Shown here in pieces: positions 1-8,640 of a stretch of 20,465 nucleotides of DNA. The stretch is from Larix sibirica (taxonomy: Eukaryota; Streptophyta; Pinopsida; Pinales; Pinaceae). The stretch spans positions 1 to 20,465 of the forward strand of contig NWUY0300028834.1 in the NCBI GenBank assembly GCA_004151065.3, written 5' to 3'. How positions within the stretch are numbered: position 1 is the first letter of the stretch; the number at the start of each line of letters is the position of its first letter. The notes beneath the pieces were generated by a model. It was not told the DNA's origin, did not search any database, and was given only the letters and a program-made list of their open reading frames with translations. A program made the position numbers and the translations under genes.

Positions 1-373
1 TGTAATGGTTGTTGAAGGATTGAGAAGAGAACTCGTTCGACTAGTATTGGAGATTGGGGATATTTTTAAGGAAACTAAATGTTTGAGGGTATTTGTTTTA
101 TGTTCTTCATTTTAGTATTTATGAGTTGTATTTAGTGGTTGGAAATAGGGCATTGGTTGAGGTGTTTTCTACTGTTTTTCCTTGTTGATTTTTCTTATTA
201 AACTACTTATTTTATTGTTGTCATTTCAATGAAAGGAGGGTATATTTCTTGGATACCTTCATCCTGCCAGAATTACTTATTTACCGGCTCTAGAACCTGC
301 TGGAAAGGCAATGCTACAAGATCTTAGAAAACACGGATGGCCTCCTGGAATCGTTGGATCAGAATTGGAATAG
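1..373 (+). CDS. 3' end of an unrecognised host gene, two exons (1-88, 236-373), 5' partial
   Basis: Reading frame 2 is open from base 2 and looks like alpha-helical protein (VMVVEGLRRELVRLVLEIGD, then IFKETKCLR). A GT at 89-90 could be a splice donor in phase 0. A T-rich 147-base interval follows, and an AG at 234-235 restores the same phase. The second exon reads EGIFLGYLHPARITYLPALE, then PAGKAMLQDLRKHGWPPG, IVGSELE, and a TAG stop at 371-373. The composition (Pro/Gly/Ala-rich, no rare-codon clutter, GC higher than the surroundings) is unlike the decayed transposon frames elsewhere in the window. I do not recognise the family and assign no function. The intron and the first exon are inferred only from phase agreement and splice dinucleotides. 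The second exon (236-373) is the more convincing half. The gene would start to the left of the window. Confidence 0.45.
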
Positions 374-1466
374 ACATGGATCGCCATGGGAGGAATACAA
401 CAAAAATATTCTCACGGTTGAGGCAAAAAGAATGGATTTTTACCCATATTTATAATATGAAAATAAAAAATAACAAGTAAAAATTTTAAAGAAACAAGAA
501 AATACTGATGCAAATCAAATGGATGATTGTTATTCATTATTCATATATGAATCTATACATTCTGAATTTTGTTATTCAGATAGGAATATATACATTCCGA
601 ATTGTGAGAAGAAGCAGATAGCCATGTGGATAGAGTCATCTGAATCTCATTAATGCTTGGATGACAATTTAGATTCTCATTTACGCACCTCATTCAATGC
701 TAGAACCATGATCGCTCAGACATCCCATCCTGGCATTCATGTCACATCACATCGCGTGCACAATATCTACCACTCAGATGATAATTGTTGCGCAGTAGGG
801 CATGCTTCAGCAGTAGGGCATGTTTGATAGAACTTTGACTGAAAAACTTATTCCTGTAGCTGGGCAGTTTACAATCAACTATATATCAGCAAAGACAGAG
901 CATCCTGTAGCAACAATAATCGAAGATACTAACAGATTTATTCATGGCATCACTAAAACAATGCTAATTTAAGCACACAGTGGGCACACTTTGCAGATCT
1001 ATTTGACAGATTCCATATATTCAGTGAATTTGCACCAGGAAAACACCTATCTTTTGGTAAATTTTACGGATTTTGAGAACCCTTAAGTGGTGGACCTGGA
1101 ATTGGTAGCCTGTAGACCTATAGCAGTTTGACAGTAACGGAGGTTTGATTAGCATACAGTAAAACAACAACATATTCATAGTCCCACTGTTGATAAAGCT
1201 AAATGATGCTAACATGTGGGGGCCATGGAAAGGTTTCATAAAAGGCTGAAATGTTGCAGGGAATCACCCAAATGATTGCATGGAAAACCGTGTTACAGCA
1301 GCTACTTGAATACTCCCATATTTTATTTTTCTTTTAATTTATTTTGTTTTCAGAGAGTTACAACAAAAAATCTAATACATTTGACTTTATTTATTTAAAT
1401 TAAAAACCATGCGAACATTACTAATGCGAAGCCAATATGAATTCAGTAATTCAACTGTTACATTTT
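374..1466. other. intergenic tract, no gene seen
   Basis: Presumably the 3' flank of the gene ending at 373. I see no convincing coding frame; the 72-codon minus frame at 1021-1239 has no recognisable motif. Minor structure: an 18-base unit starting CAGTAGGGCATG occurs about 1.7 times in tandem at 793-822, a small hairpin CTGAAT/ATTCAG lies near 560-580, and two similar CATTC(T/C)GAATT words flank it. Confidence 0.6.
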
Positions 1467-1637
1467 TCAGCTACATTTTTTGGAAGGAATTCGACCTACC
1501 ACTTCCAAGGAACTTCGACACGTTCCGTATCGGTGTGGAAACTGATCGAGATGAAGAAAAGGCCCCATAATAAGCGATAACAAAGCCAAAATAACCAGCA
1601 TCGATCCATAGAGGAACAAAATCGAGGGCATCCTCAT
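1467..1637 (-). CDS. small hypothetical membrane protein, 56 aa
   Basis: An ATG at 1637 opens a 56-codon frame ending in TGA at 1467-1469. Residues about 5-28 form a strongly hydrophobic stretch (SILFLYGSMLVILALLSLIM, then GPFL) suited to a single membrane helix or signal anchor. It is followed by a basic, Cys-containing tail ending RIPSKKCS. The region is less AT-rich than the surrounding transposon debris, which favours real coding or a conserved exon. A neighbouring frame on the same strand also reads openly (LDFVPLWIDAGYFGFVIAYY), so the true frame is uncertain and one of the two is a shadow. It may be the last exon of a gene that also includes 1903-2064. Family not recognised. Confidence 0.3.
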   Translation of the reverse strand: MRMPSILFLYGSMLVILALLSLIMGPFLHLDQFPHRYGTCRSSLEVVGRIPSKKCS

Positions 1638-1902
1638 ATGCAAACTAACTTTCTATTGGTGTTGATGTTGGTGCTGCGCCATTGCTAAATTCTCACCAGA
1701 AACCCTTTCCTTCGAATGCTTGGTTTAATATTTATAAAAGTCAAGAACTATTACACACAGATTTAAACCCTATCTTAAACCCTAATCCATTGAGTACGCA
1801 AACTTTGCACTGTAAAACCTTGGCTTTTGACAGCCATTTATTTCGCCAGCATCTCAGAGAAGCGCACAAACCCTTGGGAAATCAGAATACCCCAGTTTGA
1901 AA

Positions 1903-2064
1903 TCACGATCCCGGAATAGCTGTACCGCATAGGGCGCTCCCCAGGGGGTCATTTTGGGAAGGATACTTGTCAATGCCGTGCAGTGATGAGCCATGAATGG
2001 TGCCCTCGGTGCCTCCATAAAACCCTCGTCGTCCTCCTCCTGCTGCCATTACAGGATGTTCCAT
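1903..2064 (-). CDS. small hypothetical protein or internal exon, 53 aa, Gly-rich
   Basis: The ATG at 2064 gives MEHPVMAAGGGRRGFYGGTE, then GTIHGSSLHGIDKYPSQNDP and LGSALCGTAIPGS, ending in TGA at 1903-1905. The second Met (residue 6, followed by AAGGGRR) is an equally good start. Just upstream on the same strand is a pyrimidine-rich tract ending TCTGATTCACAG (about 2069-2080), a good plant 3' splice site. The segment could therefore be an exon rather than a complete gene. A possible donor (CAA/GTATCC) lies after the residues HGIDK. The local GC content is clearly above the window average. Together with 1467-1637, which lies downstream on the same strand, it may form one small gene. No family recognised; function unknown. 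Confidence 0.3.
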   Translation of the reverse strand: MEHPVMAAGGGRRGFYGGTEGTIHGSSLHGIDKYPSQNDPLGSALCGTAIPGS

Positions 2065-3149
2065 CCACCTGTGAATCAGAGAGGGAACGACTCATTCGCA
2101 TTTACAATAACTCTGATATTCATGCATTTCACGTCTCTCCCGCTTTAATGTACTAACTCCCTTCTACAGATTTAGTAATCCGACATTCACGACAATTCTA
2201 ATTGATCTCATTCCGTACCTCCGCATATTTCGCCTCGGAGATCTAAGCAAAAGGTCTTATTCATACCATTTGCGCGATTTACGATTTCGAACACATTGTT
2301 TTTCTTGACATGGTTACGGTGATGTGAAAAACAAGTGATAAAATCATAATATTTATTAATCATAAAACAATTCGAATTTGATAAAATCATAAGGACAATT
2401 CTTTCGAATTGCTCACCAATGTATGAAAATTTAGTTGGACTTAAGTAGAGCTCATATGCCCTTAGTTTGTTATGTAATTTCTTAGAGATGAATTAACTAG
2501 CTCATAATTGTTTTTTATGTCTTTAGCTGGGGTGAGGAGAACGAGTAGAGGCTTAGATACCTAAAAGCAAGGATCTATTGCATGATAACTCATACATGAG
2601 ATGAATCTGCTAAAAATAGTCAAGGAGAGCATTGGCTATTGATAATAGCAAAGGAGGGCGCTTGTAGTCCTTGATTAGTAGAAATAAATCCCTATAATTA
2701 CTCAAGGCAATCAAACATGCAATGTAGGACCCTAAAATCAAGAAAATAGACCCTAATTGAAAGAAAACGCCCTCACATGCCAGAAATAGCCTTGAGGATA
2801 ACACTCACAAACCATAAATAGCAAATTATTCCCTTGAACTAGGGATGAAGCTCTCCAATAGCTCAGATGGTCAAATTGAGTCAAATTTGGACTATTGCAA
2901 TCATGAGACCAAGATATAAGTCCATGTAACATATTATACAACTTAACAAAAACCCTCTACAGTTCTCATTTTTTTGGAGGTCACATTTAGTTGTTGTTTT
3001 TGCCGTCATTTCAAAAAGTGTTTCTATGGGTAAAAACCTTTTTTTTTAATATTTTTTTAGATTTTTAATCTTCTTAACCATAACACACAAAGCAAACAAT
3101 ATACTATGGTAAATAGCATATCAATAAGAATAATCATAATATAACCCTA
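2065..3149. other. AT-rich tract, no gene seen
   Basis: No coherent protein signal in either strand. The minus frames at 2208-2390, 2610-2804 and 2753-2941 are short and overlapping, without motifs. A stretch near 2860-2930 (TAGCTCAGATGGTCA, then a weak GATATAAGTCC about 55 bases later) faintly resembles RNA polymerase III A and B boxes and might be a decayed tRNA-derived SINE, but no target duplication was found. Poly-T runs lie at about 3040-3060. Confidence 0.5.
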
Positions 3150-3577
3150 TATAGATATTTATTCTTAATGTAAAATATTAAAGTCACAAATATGTCTTGT
3201 CAAAAATTTCTCAAATGTAGCGTGTTCCTTAAGGACATCTTAAAACTAATCAATAATATCATATATGGCAAATTCATCATAAGCATTATCATTTTGTGGA
3301 GCTTGGCTTTCTTCTGGGACGCCATTGTGCTCTTCCATTGGTTCCTTTTATTTCTACAAGTTGTTCAAAGTGATCCTTTCCAAATAACCCTTTTAATGGT
3401 GGTAAAAACTCTTTTGACATTTTTGTCACACGTACTTCACTATATTTTCCTTTCTTTAGACCAATTTCTTGCATTGCATCTATAAGAGCTTTAATAACAT
3501 TAATTCTCTACTTAATATAATTGCATTGTAGTGAATTTTTTTAAGGGAAATGCAATTTCTTCCTTTTTGTAAGGAAC

Positions 3578-3590
3578 ATGCTAGTGTTGT
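3578..3590. repeat. target-site duplication of the + strand SINE, left copy
   Basis: ATGCTAGTGTTGT, identical to 3834-3846. It marks the integration site and implies that the SINE arrived recently enough for no base to have changed in either copy. Confidence 0.85.
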
Positions 3591-3833
3591 CAATTCTTGC
3601 TAACTCACTCGATTAAGGTGTGGGTCTCGTGTGCAAAGCAACATGAGTTCAATTCCCCTTAGGGATGACTTAGTTGGGAGGTGACACCCAAAATCCAACC
3701 AAGTTGAGGTTCGTGCGATCCAGGCCGAGTGAGATCCTTGGGTGATTTTGACGACTTAGATGCCCATAGGTTGTGGTTTCTCAGACCACATGCAATTCCT
3801 GCAAGTTAGGAGATTCGAGCCCCAAAAAAAAAT
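3591..3833 (+). mobile_element. tRNA-derived SINE, 243 bp
   Basis: Flanked by a perfect 13-base direct repeat ATGCTAGTGTTGT (3578-3590 and 3834-3846), the target-site duplication of an LINE-type retroposition. The 5' part has a tRNA-like head: an A-box region CTAACTCACTCGATTAAGG (3600-3618), then a B box AGTTCAATTCC (3646-3656), spaced as in a tRNA gene. It ends in CCCC followed by a run of A's, as expected for a poly(A)-tailed plant SINE. It encodes no protein and would depend on a LINE for movement. It lies on the opposite strand to the methyltransferase-like gene. Removing it and one duplication copy brings the flanking pieces of that gene together. Confidence 0.85.
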
Positions 3834-3846
3834 ATGCTAGTGTTGT
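3834..3846. repeat. target-site duplication of the + strand SINE, right copy
   Basis: ATGCTAGTGTTGT directly after the poly(A) end of the SINE, identical to 3578-3590. Confidence 0.85.
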
Positions 3847-3951
3847 ACCTAATCACCAAATACATAAAAAAATAATAATTAAGATAGCTCAAAGAAGTGT
3901 AAATAAAAATTAATAAAGACTACAAAATTAAAACCGAGTAGGATAAAGACA

Positions 3952-4183
3952 ACCAAAATGCGTTGCTTTTCCGACGAATTTTTGATAAAAACTGGTCAAA
4001 ATTGTTCCTGTAAATTGTTATTTCTGCAATTTTGCAATTTCAACAATCGTAATCCCCTGTTCTAGACTAAATGCCTAATTTTAAAACTACCCAAATTGCC
4101 GAAATTGCGATTTGAGCACTCCAAATTGTGATTTCAGCAATAATTGTTCTACCAGATTCCGACGGCTGGGGGACGTTTTGGTC
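3952..4183. repeat. possible small inverted-repeat element (MITE-like), about 230 bp
   Basis: The left end reads ACCAAAATGCG, with CCGACGAAT 18 bases in. The right end, read on the other strand, starts GACCAAAACGTC with CCGTCGGAAT following at a similar distance, giving imperfect terminal inverted repeats. The interior is non-coding and built of repeated AAATTGNNATTT-type words. It separates two parts of the methyltransferase-like gene. I could not find a target-site duplication, so the ends and the class are uncertain. It may instead be decayed intron or spacer. Confidence 0.25.
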
Positions 4184-5549
4184 AGCACTTATACTACGCC
4201 AATTAAAACTGATAGAAATTGAAGTATGTTTTCATATATAATATCATAAATATTACTTGAACCTAAAAACATATCTAAAACCCAATCTCCTTCACTTGAA
4301 AATGTATCTATGAGATAAATAATCAATGCTTGTGTCTTTTGATAAATGTTCACAATATGTCCTTTCAAATCCTTTTCCTCATATGTTAGCTTTCTGGCCA
4401 CAGTGTTTTCCCCTAGGTTGTACCTCCTCACAAAACCTCTCTCTAAATATCACACTTGAGGGGAATAGGATGGAAGGAAGCACAAGGACATGGAATACTA
4501 TGTGGGATGCACCTCCCCACACCACTTTAGGACATCGAACCAGTTCTCAGGCTAAGGGAGGTAACCCTAACTCAATAGGATTGAAGGATCCTAGTCTGTC
4601 ACCCTAGGAAATTCCTTTCTATCTATTAAGCTCAATTGACTAGATTTACAACAAGAGTCTTTGGTGCATGAGGTTAACCCTTGATGTCAGGGATATCTTT
4701 GAACATTCTTTTTAAACCTAGAGGGCCTCATATAGTGTAGGCCACAAAGACTCAACCAACCAATATTTTTAGGATGCCTTAATCACAGTTCCATAACTTG
4801 GAAGACAGATGTAAGGTTACAAACACGTTGTGCGTAAGAGAGCTAATCATACATTCCATTTAGAAAATGCTTGCAATAGAAAAAAAATCAAGTGGTAAAG
4901 ATGAACCGATCCACCGATTAATTCAACAAAATGGAAGACAAAGAATGAAAGGAAACCTGCATAACATGCTTAGAAATTTCATTGCTTAGTTTAGTGGAAA
5001 ATCTTCCTTGCTTTTGATTTATACAATAAAATGAACAACAATTATTTTGATTACAATAGGAAGCACCAAAAGGGACACTTTGATCTTGATCATGTGCCTA
5101 TTTTTCTCCTTCCCACAAAATGGAGGTTCAGAGAATTCCTACAATGGGGAAAAGAATGAGAGTGAGAGAGGAGACGGTGTTAATGTTGCAGATCCCATTA
5201 CATAGATTTTAGAGAATTTTTGGTGGCTTACCCTATACAATTTTCTCCTCCTTTGTAAAAGAGAAACATGTCTCCTTTATAGTTTTATGAGAGAGAAATG
5301 CGAGACCTAAAAATTAGGTTAGAATCTCTTCCTCTTTCCCCAATAGGAATGCTTTCCTTTGCATCATATTCCACTAAAATAAACATTTAAGGCCCTTTTC
5401 CAATTTCCTGGATGAATTTGGAGCTAATTTGGTGTTGCTATATTTTCCCCTTTTCCACCTATAGTGGATCTCTTAGTAGCTCATTGTAATCTTTAATTGG
5501 ATGGATGTCCCCAAAATAACCACGAATTCCCCTTTTTTCTATGCCAAAT

Positions 5550-5617
5550 GCATCCTACTCAATTTAAAATAATCATTTGGTTGGCATCCTACTGAATTTA
5601 AAATAATCATTTGATGG
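5550..5617. repeat. 2 x 34 bp tandem duplication in the 3' LTR
   Basis: GCATCCTACT(C/G)AATTTAAA... occurs at 5550 and again at 5584 with one clear mismatch. The matching place in the other LTR (near 10056-10075) has a single diverged copy, so this duplication arose after insertion. Confidence 0.8.
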
Positions 5618-6084
5618 AGGAATGGGTTGAAATGGTGTTTATTTGGTACTCCCTTGGTATTCACACATATGGATGTAGTAGCTTATGGAGTGGGTAGGAA
5701 TAGAGATCTTGACTTCTTTTTCATTTAATATATATCCATTTTCACTTAAACTCATTCTTCTCATGAGTACATTGGGGTCGATGGATGAGAACAGTTGATA
5801 GATGATCCACCATTCATGGCTCCTTCAAACGTTTCATATGCTCTTTCCTCTAAATATGTAAAGGAGGCATGTTGGTGTTTTTGGCATTTTTGTATGAGCC
5901 GGAGGGACACACGTACTTTTATCATTGGCGGTCATAAGATGATAAGGCCAGGTCTACCCCATGCACTGTTTCACATGTGGATGGCTAACCTTTGATGTTT
6001 TGCTTGTCGTGGCATGGACTTCTCAAAGAGTGAATCTTCGGCCAACTAGAGAATCATCAATCGATAACTGTTATTAAATCTGTA

Positions 6085-6425
6085 TCATTGGCGGGTGGAA
6101 TTCCATTTATATCCCCTGTGCTGGTTCCTTAGCACGAATGAACCATATTAAAATGTGAAAACACATGCGATATATCTTGACCGTTGGCAGGAAGAGTCCC
6201 TTTTTCATTTCCTGTGCTTGTTCCTCAACGTGAATGACCCATATCAAAACATGTGCAATACATCTAAACCATTAGTGGATGGAACTCCCTTTCTATCTCC
6301 CGTGCTTGTTCCTCCACGTGAATGGCCTAGATTAGAACCTAGGAACATGTGCAATAGATCTCGATCATTCGAGGATGACCTCCCCTTTCCATCTCTTGTG
6401 CGTGAGCATATGACCGAGATTTAGC
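6085..6425. repeat. about 96 bp tandem repeat array in the 3' LTR, 4 units
   Basis: Units begin at 6085, 6181, 6269 and 6365, each starting (C/T)C(A/G)TT(G/A/C)G-like then a GTGGA-like word. Each carries GTGCTTGTTCCT, an ACGTGAATG-like word and an ATGTGCAATA(G/C)ATCT-like word. Spacings are 96, 88 and 96 bases. On the element's own strand the array lies within about 100-430 bases of the start of U3, upstream of where a promoter would be expected. Confidence 0.85.
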
Positions 6426-7170
6426 AACATTCTCATTCCAAAATATGACTACTTCATTCATGTCATAGGAATTCTTGAACAACTGATTGATTGATTGATA
6501 GGTTGAGTAACAACATCATATCCTTTTGTAGGATGGGTTATTCCTATAAGGGACCAAGAATCCAAAGATAATCTCTAGGGTGGGAAGATAATGCCTTGTC
6601 CATTGGGATATAGAATAAAAATTTGGTTTAGAGTTAAAATTGGGCATGGAGTAAAAAATTGGCTTCTTCTCGAAACCTTCCTCCAGGATAGTAAATGGAA
6701 AATAAAACAAAGAATTGGAAATGCAGAAAGTGAAATGATGGAATTGACTATGAAAACTGGAAGCCTACCTACCTAACCTAATTGATAGGTGGGCCCATTA
6801 GGTGACATGGCACTTCTAGTGCAACCATGTATGTAGTTTGATAAGGATATGAAACCCATGCATGAAGAATTCTAATGGTGGATGGCCTTGGGGTTTGGTG
6901 GACAAAAGGATGGGGTAATATATCTTCAATGACTGAAAAATGTTCCTAAGAGGGGAAAGCATTGCTTGAAGCACAAACCAAGTTAGAACTACAACCAACA
7001 ATCTCAAATGTATAATGAAACTGAGTACAAATAGAGGATATGCATGCATGAGTCACCCATTTCCAACACTTGCTTTGTTTCTTTGTCTTGTGGACGTTCC
7101 CTTTCATCCATGCTAAAACTAAATCTTCATGACATATTTCTTCTTCAATGTATTTAGGATTGGATGTAAG

Positions 7171-7274
7171 TGTATAAATCAAATCATATTTTCTATTGAG
7201 TAAAAAATATACACATTGCAATTGTATAAATCAAATCATATTTTATATTGAGTAAAAAATATACACATTTCATT
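7171..7274. repeat. 2 x 52 bp tandem duplication in the interior
   Basis: TGTATAAATCAAATCATATT followed by TT(C/A)TATTGAGTAAAAAATATA is present at 7171 and again at 7223, nearly identical. The high identity compared with the diverged LTRs points to a recent local duplication. AT-rich, no coding role seen. Confidence 0.85.
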
Positions 7275-7376
7275 GGATTCCAAGCCATACAATCCACTTT
7301 GCTTCCTTCTTCATATATCCAACTTTTCTACTTTGTCATTGCTACCCATAAAGTGAAAATATTGATGGTGAATATA

Positions 7377-7958
7377 TCATTCTCTTTGATGATCATCTCC
7401 AGCCAAAAGAACGATAATGCCTTTATCATTGGGTGCACATATAGGTTTCAATTCCTTATTCTTTTCAATGGAAGGTTGACTGTCTTCATGGTGTATTCCA
7501 AAAGCATGCTCCAATGAAGTTTGAAATTGATTTTTGCTTACCCCATCATTGAACAAGTATGGGGTGGGTTCACCAAGTAGTTGATTACTTTCAAGTCCTT
7601 TGTGCTGAAACTTATCATCTTCATGGTTGCCATCCTATAAATCAATATTAAAAAATCCTAAGTATTCATTTACAACAATGTATTATGAGAGAGAAGGAGA
7701 TTCATTAAATGGATCATTTACTTCATAGCCTATAGGCTACAAATCACCATTTTCCTAGCTTGTATCATTTGGATGCCAACTATTTTTAGAGATGGAGGAA
7801 TGTGGCTGATCATCATCATTTTTAACAATTTCTTCCCCAAATTGACATGGTAATGCATAAATATTTTCATATTGGTTGTGCTCTTCAAGATTTATGAACA
7901 TCCTCATTTCATTAAAGATCAAATGGCCCATTATGTTGAAATTATTTTTCAGGCTCAA
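7377..7958 (-). pseudogene. decayed C-terminal part of gag or gag-pol spacer of the gypsy-like element
   Basis: Two minus-strand frames look protein-like. 7755-7958 includes NLEEHNQYENIYALPCQF and GEEIVKNDDDQPHSS. 7377-7634 is stop-free for 85 codons and includes KFQHKGLESNQLLGEPTPYL and NKELKPICAPNDKGIIVLLA. Both are acidic and hydrophilic, and lie downstream of the gag homology at 8155-8640. No zinc knuckle, protease DTG motif or polymerase motif is visible. That they belong to the same polyprotein is inferred from strand, order and composition. Confidence 0.4.
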
Positions 7959-8154
7959 TGGATTCCTTTAATAATTGATTTTGCAATTTTAATAAAACCT
8001 CACATGTTTCCCTCCTATCTTATTTGGATTATGAGAATGTTAGGAGGCACTCATGTAAACAAGAATTCACTGGGATTGAAGTATGCATTGTAGCTTTAGA
8101 TCCTTGCTCACCTTCATTTTGTTTGAAAGAATGGGCGTAACATGAATCCAATAA

Positions 8155-8640
8155 TTAGGGAGTAAACATGTTTCCTTCTATCTCTAATGCATCATCAATC
8201 ATGGAGTCCAAATCTGTGGACTGCTTCCCTCTAAGAAGTAGTGAAAATTGAAAATCATGGGCAACGACAAAAACTATCATGGAAGTAACCTTTGAAGGCT
8301 CTGTATTTTTAGGGATTCCATGATAATGTTTGAGAAATGCATCCCTAAATGTAGTCACACTCTCATCATTGCCTCTTATCAAAGAATACAATTCTATGAA
8401 GATCTAAATTGGGTTCTTTCTCTTTCCCCACCTTCATAGGAAAATCTCATGTAGTTGTTGACAAGTTGAGATGGAGTTAGTTGACAAGTGCCTGAACCAA
8501 GAATGAGCCTCCCCTTCAAAGAACACATCTTTGCAATGAACAAGGAGGTTATCAATGAAATCTTGTAAAGAGGTGAGGTGTTGGTCACCATACTTAGGAT
8601 CATTTCCATTGAACTTTAGAAGGTTTTTTAAAGTATACTT
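8155..8640 (-). pseudogene. Ty3/gypsy-like gag fragment
   Basis: Reading down from about 8640: KNLLKFNGNDPKYGDQHL, then DFIDN, VFFEGEAHSWFRHLSTNSIS (the GEA-WF-L---SI core typical of the retrotransposon gag domain), and CQQLHEIFL followed by a stop. After the stop the same frame continues as RWGKRKNPI (another stop) and ELYSLIRGNDESVTTFRDAF, then LKHYHGIPKNTEPSKV, DFQFSLLLRGKQSTDLDSMI and DDALEIEGNMF. This is the order of the plant gypsy Gag capsid-like domain. At least two in-frame stops break it. It sits 0.4 kb inside the 5' LTR, the expected place for the start of gag. Gag would form the cytoplasmic virus-like particle; this copy cannot. Confidence 0.75.

Larger units (their letters stand above)
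3150..4457 (-). pseudogene. broken amino-methyltransferase-like gene (N6-adenine/N4-cytosine MTase fold), 5' end lost
   Basis: The frame from about 4446 to 4189 contains RRYNLGENTVARKLTYEE, then QKTQALIIYLIDTF (4300-4341), two residues later EGDWVLDMFLGS (4258-4293). This is the layout around motifs X and I of prokaryote-type DNA amino-methyltransferases: a QKP-like element, a helix, then GD-VLD-F-GS, the AdoMet-binding loop. In this class the catalytic (D/N/S)PP(Y/F) motif lies N-terminal. It is absent because an LTR begins at 4508. After motif I the frame loses similarity and stops at 4189. Beyond two insertions, apparent coding resumes: HVPYKKEEIAFPLKKF (3580 downward), then GLKKGKYSEVRV and LPPLKGLFGKDHFEQLVEI (3474-3289). 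Next, in a shifted frame, come NDNAYDEFAIYDIID and DVLKEHATFEKFLTRHICDF (to about 3150). That all pieces belong to one gene is inference from strand and order. It is not functional as it stands. It could be a host gene relic, a transposon cargo gene or an old bacterial transfer. Confidence 0.55.
4508..6515 (-). repeat. 3' LTR of the gypsy-like element, 2008 bp
   Basis: Matches 9031-11138 along its length, with indels. Examples are the shared words CTGTCACCCTAGGAAAT, TCTATCTATTAAGCT and GGATATCTTTGAACATT near the left end, and TTCATGGCTCCTTCAAAC in the middle. On the coding (minus) strand it starts TGTTGTTACTC at 6515 and ends in TGCA at 4508. It contains four units of an about 96 bp tandem repeat (6085-6425) and a 34 bp duplication (5550-5617). 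Directly inside it, the interior starts with a weak purine tract on the minus strand (ACAAAAGGATATGA, about 6516-6529), a plausible decayed polypurine tract. Confidence 0.85.

Noticed and set aside
1731-1740. TATA box TTTATAAAAG on the plus strand with the 72-codon frame nearby
   Set aside because: The frame starts upstream of the TATA-like site and has no recognisable product; the stronger coding hints there are on the minus strand.
2857-2935. tRNA gene or SINE head (TAGCTCAGATGGTCA)
   Set aside because: The B-box counterpart is too degenerate, no cloverleaf can be drawn, and no target duplication or tail was found.
3192-3485. 97-codon plus-strand frame with hydrophobic stretches
   Set aside because: It lies opposite the protein-like minus frame 3289-3474; the hydrophobic runs are the complement of a charged, Lys/Glu-rich coding strand.
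4326-4607. 93-codon plus-strand frame
   Set aside because: It runs across the LTR boundary at 4508 and opposite the methyltransferase motif, so it is a chance frame.
6155-6424. 89-codon plus-strand frame
   Set aside because: It is made of the LTR tandem units, whose roughly 96-base spacing (mostly a multiple of three) keeps a frame open by accident.
6816-7221. two overlapping minus-strand frames (77 and 91 codons) as pol remnants
   Set aside because: They overlap in different phases and show no RT, RNase H or integrase motif.
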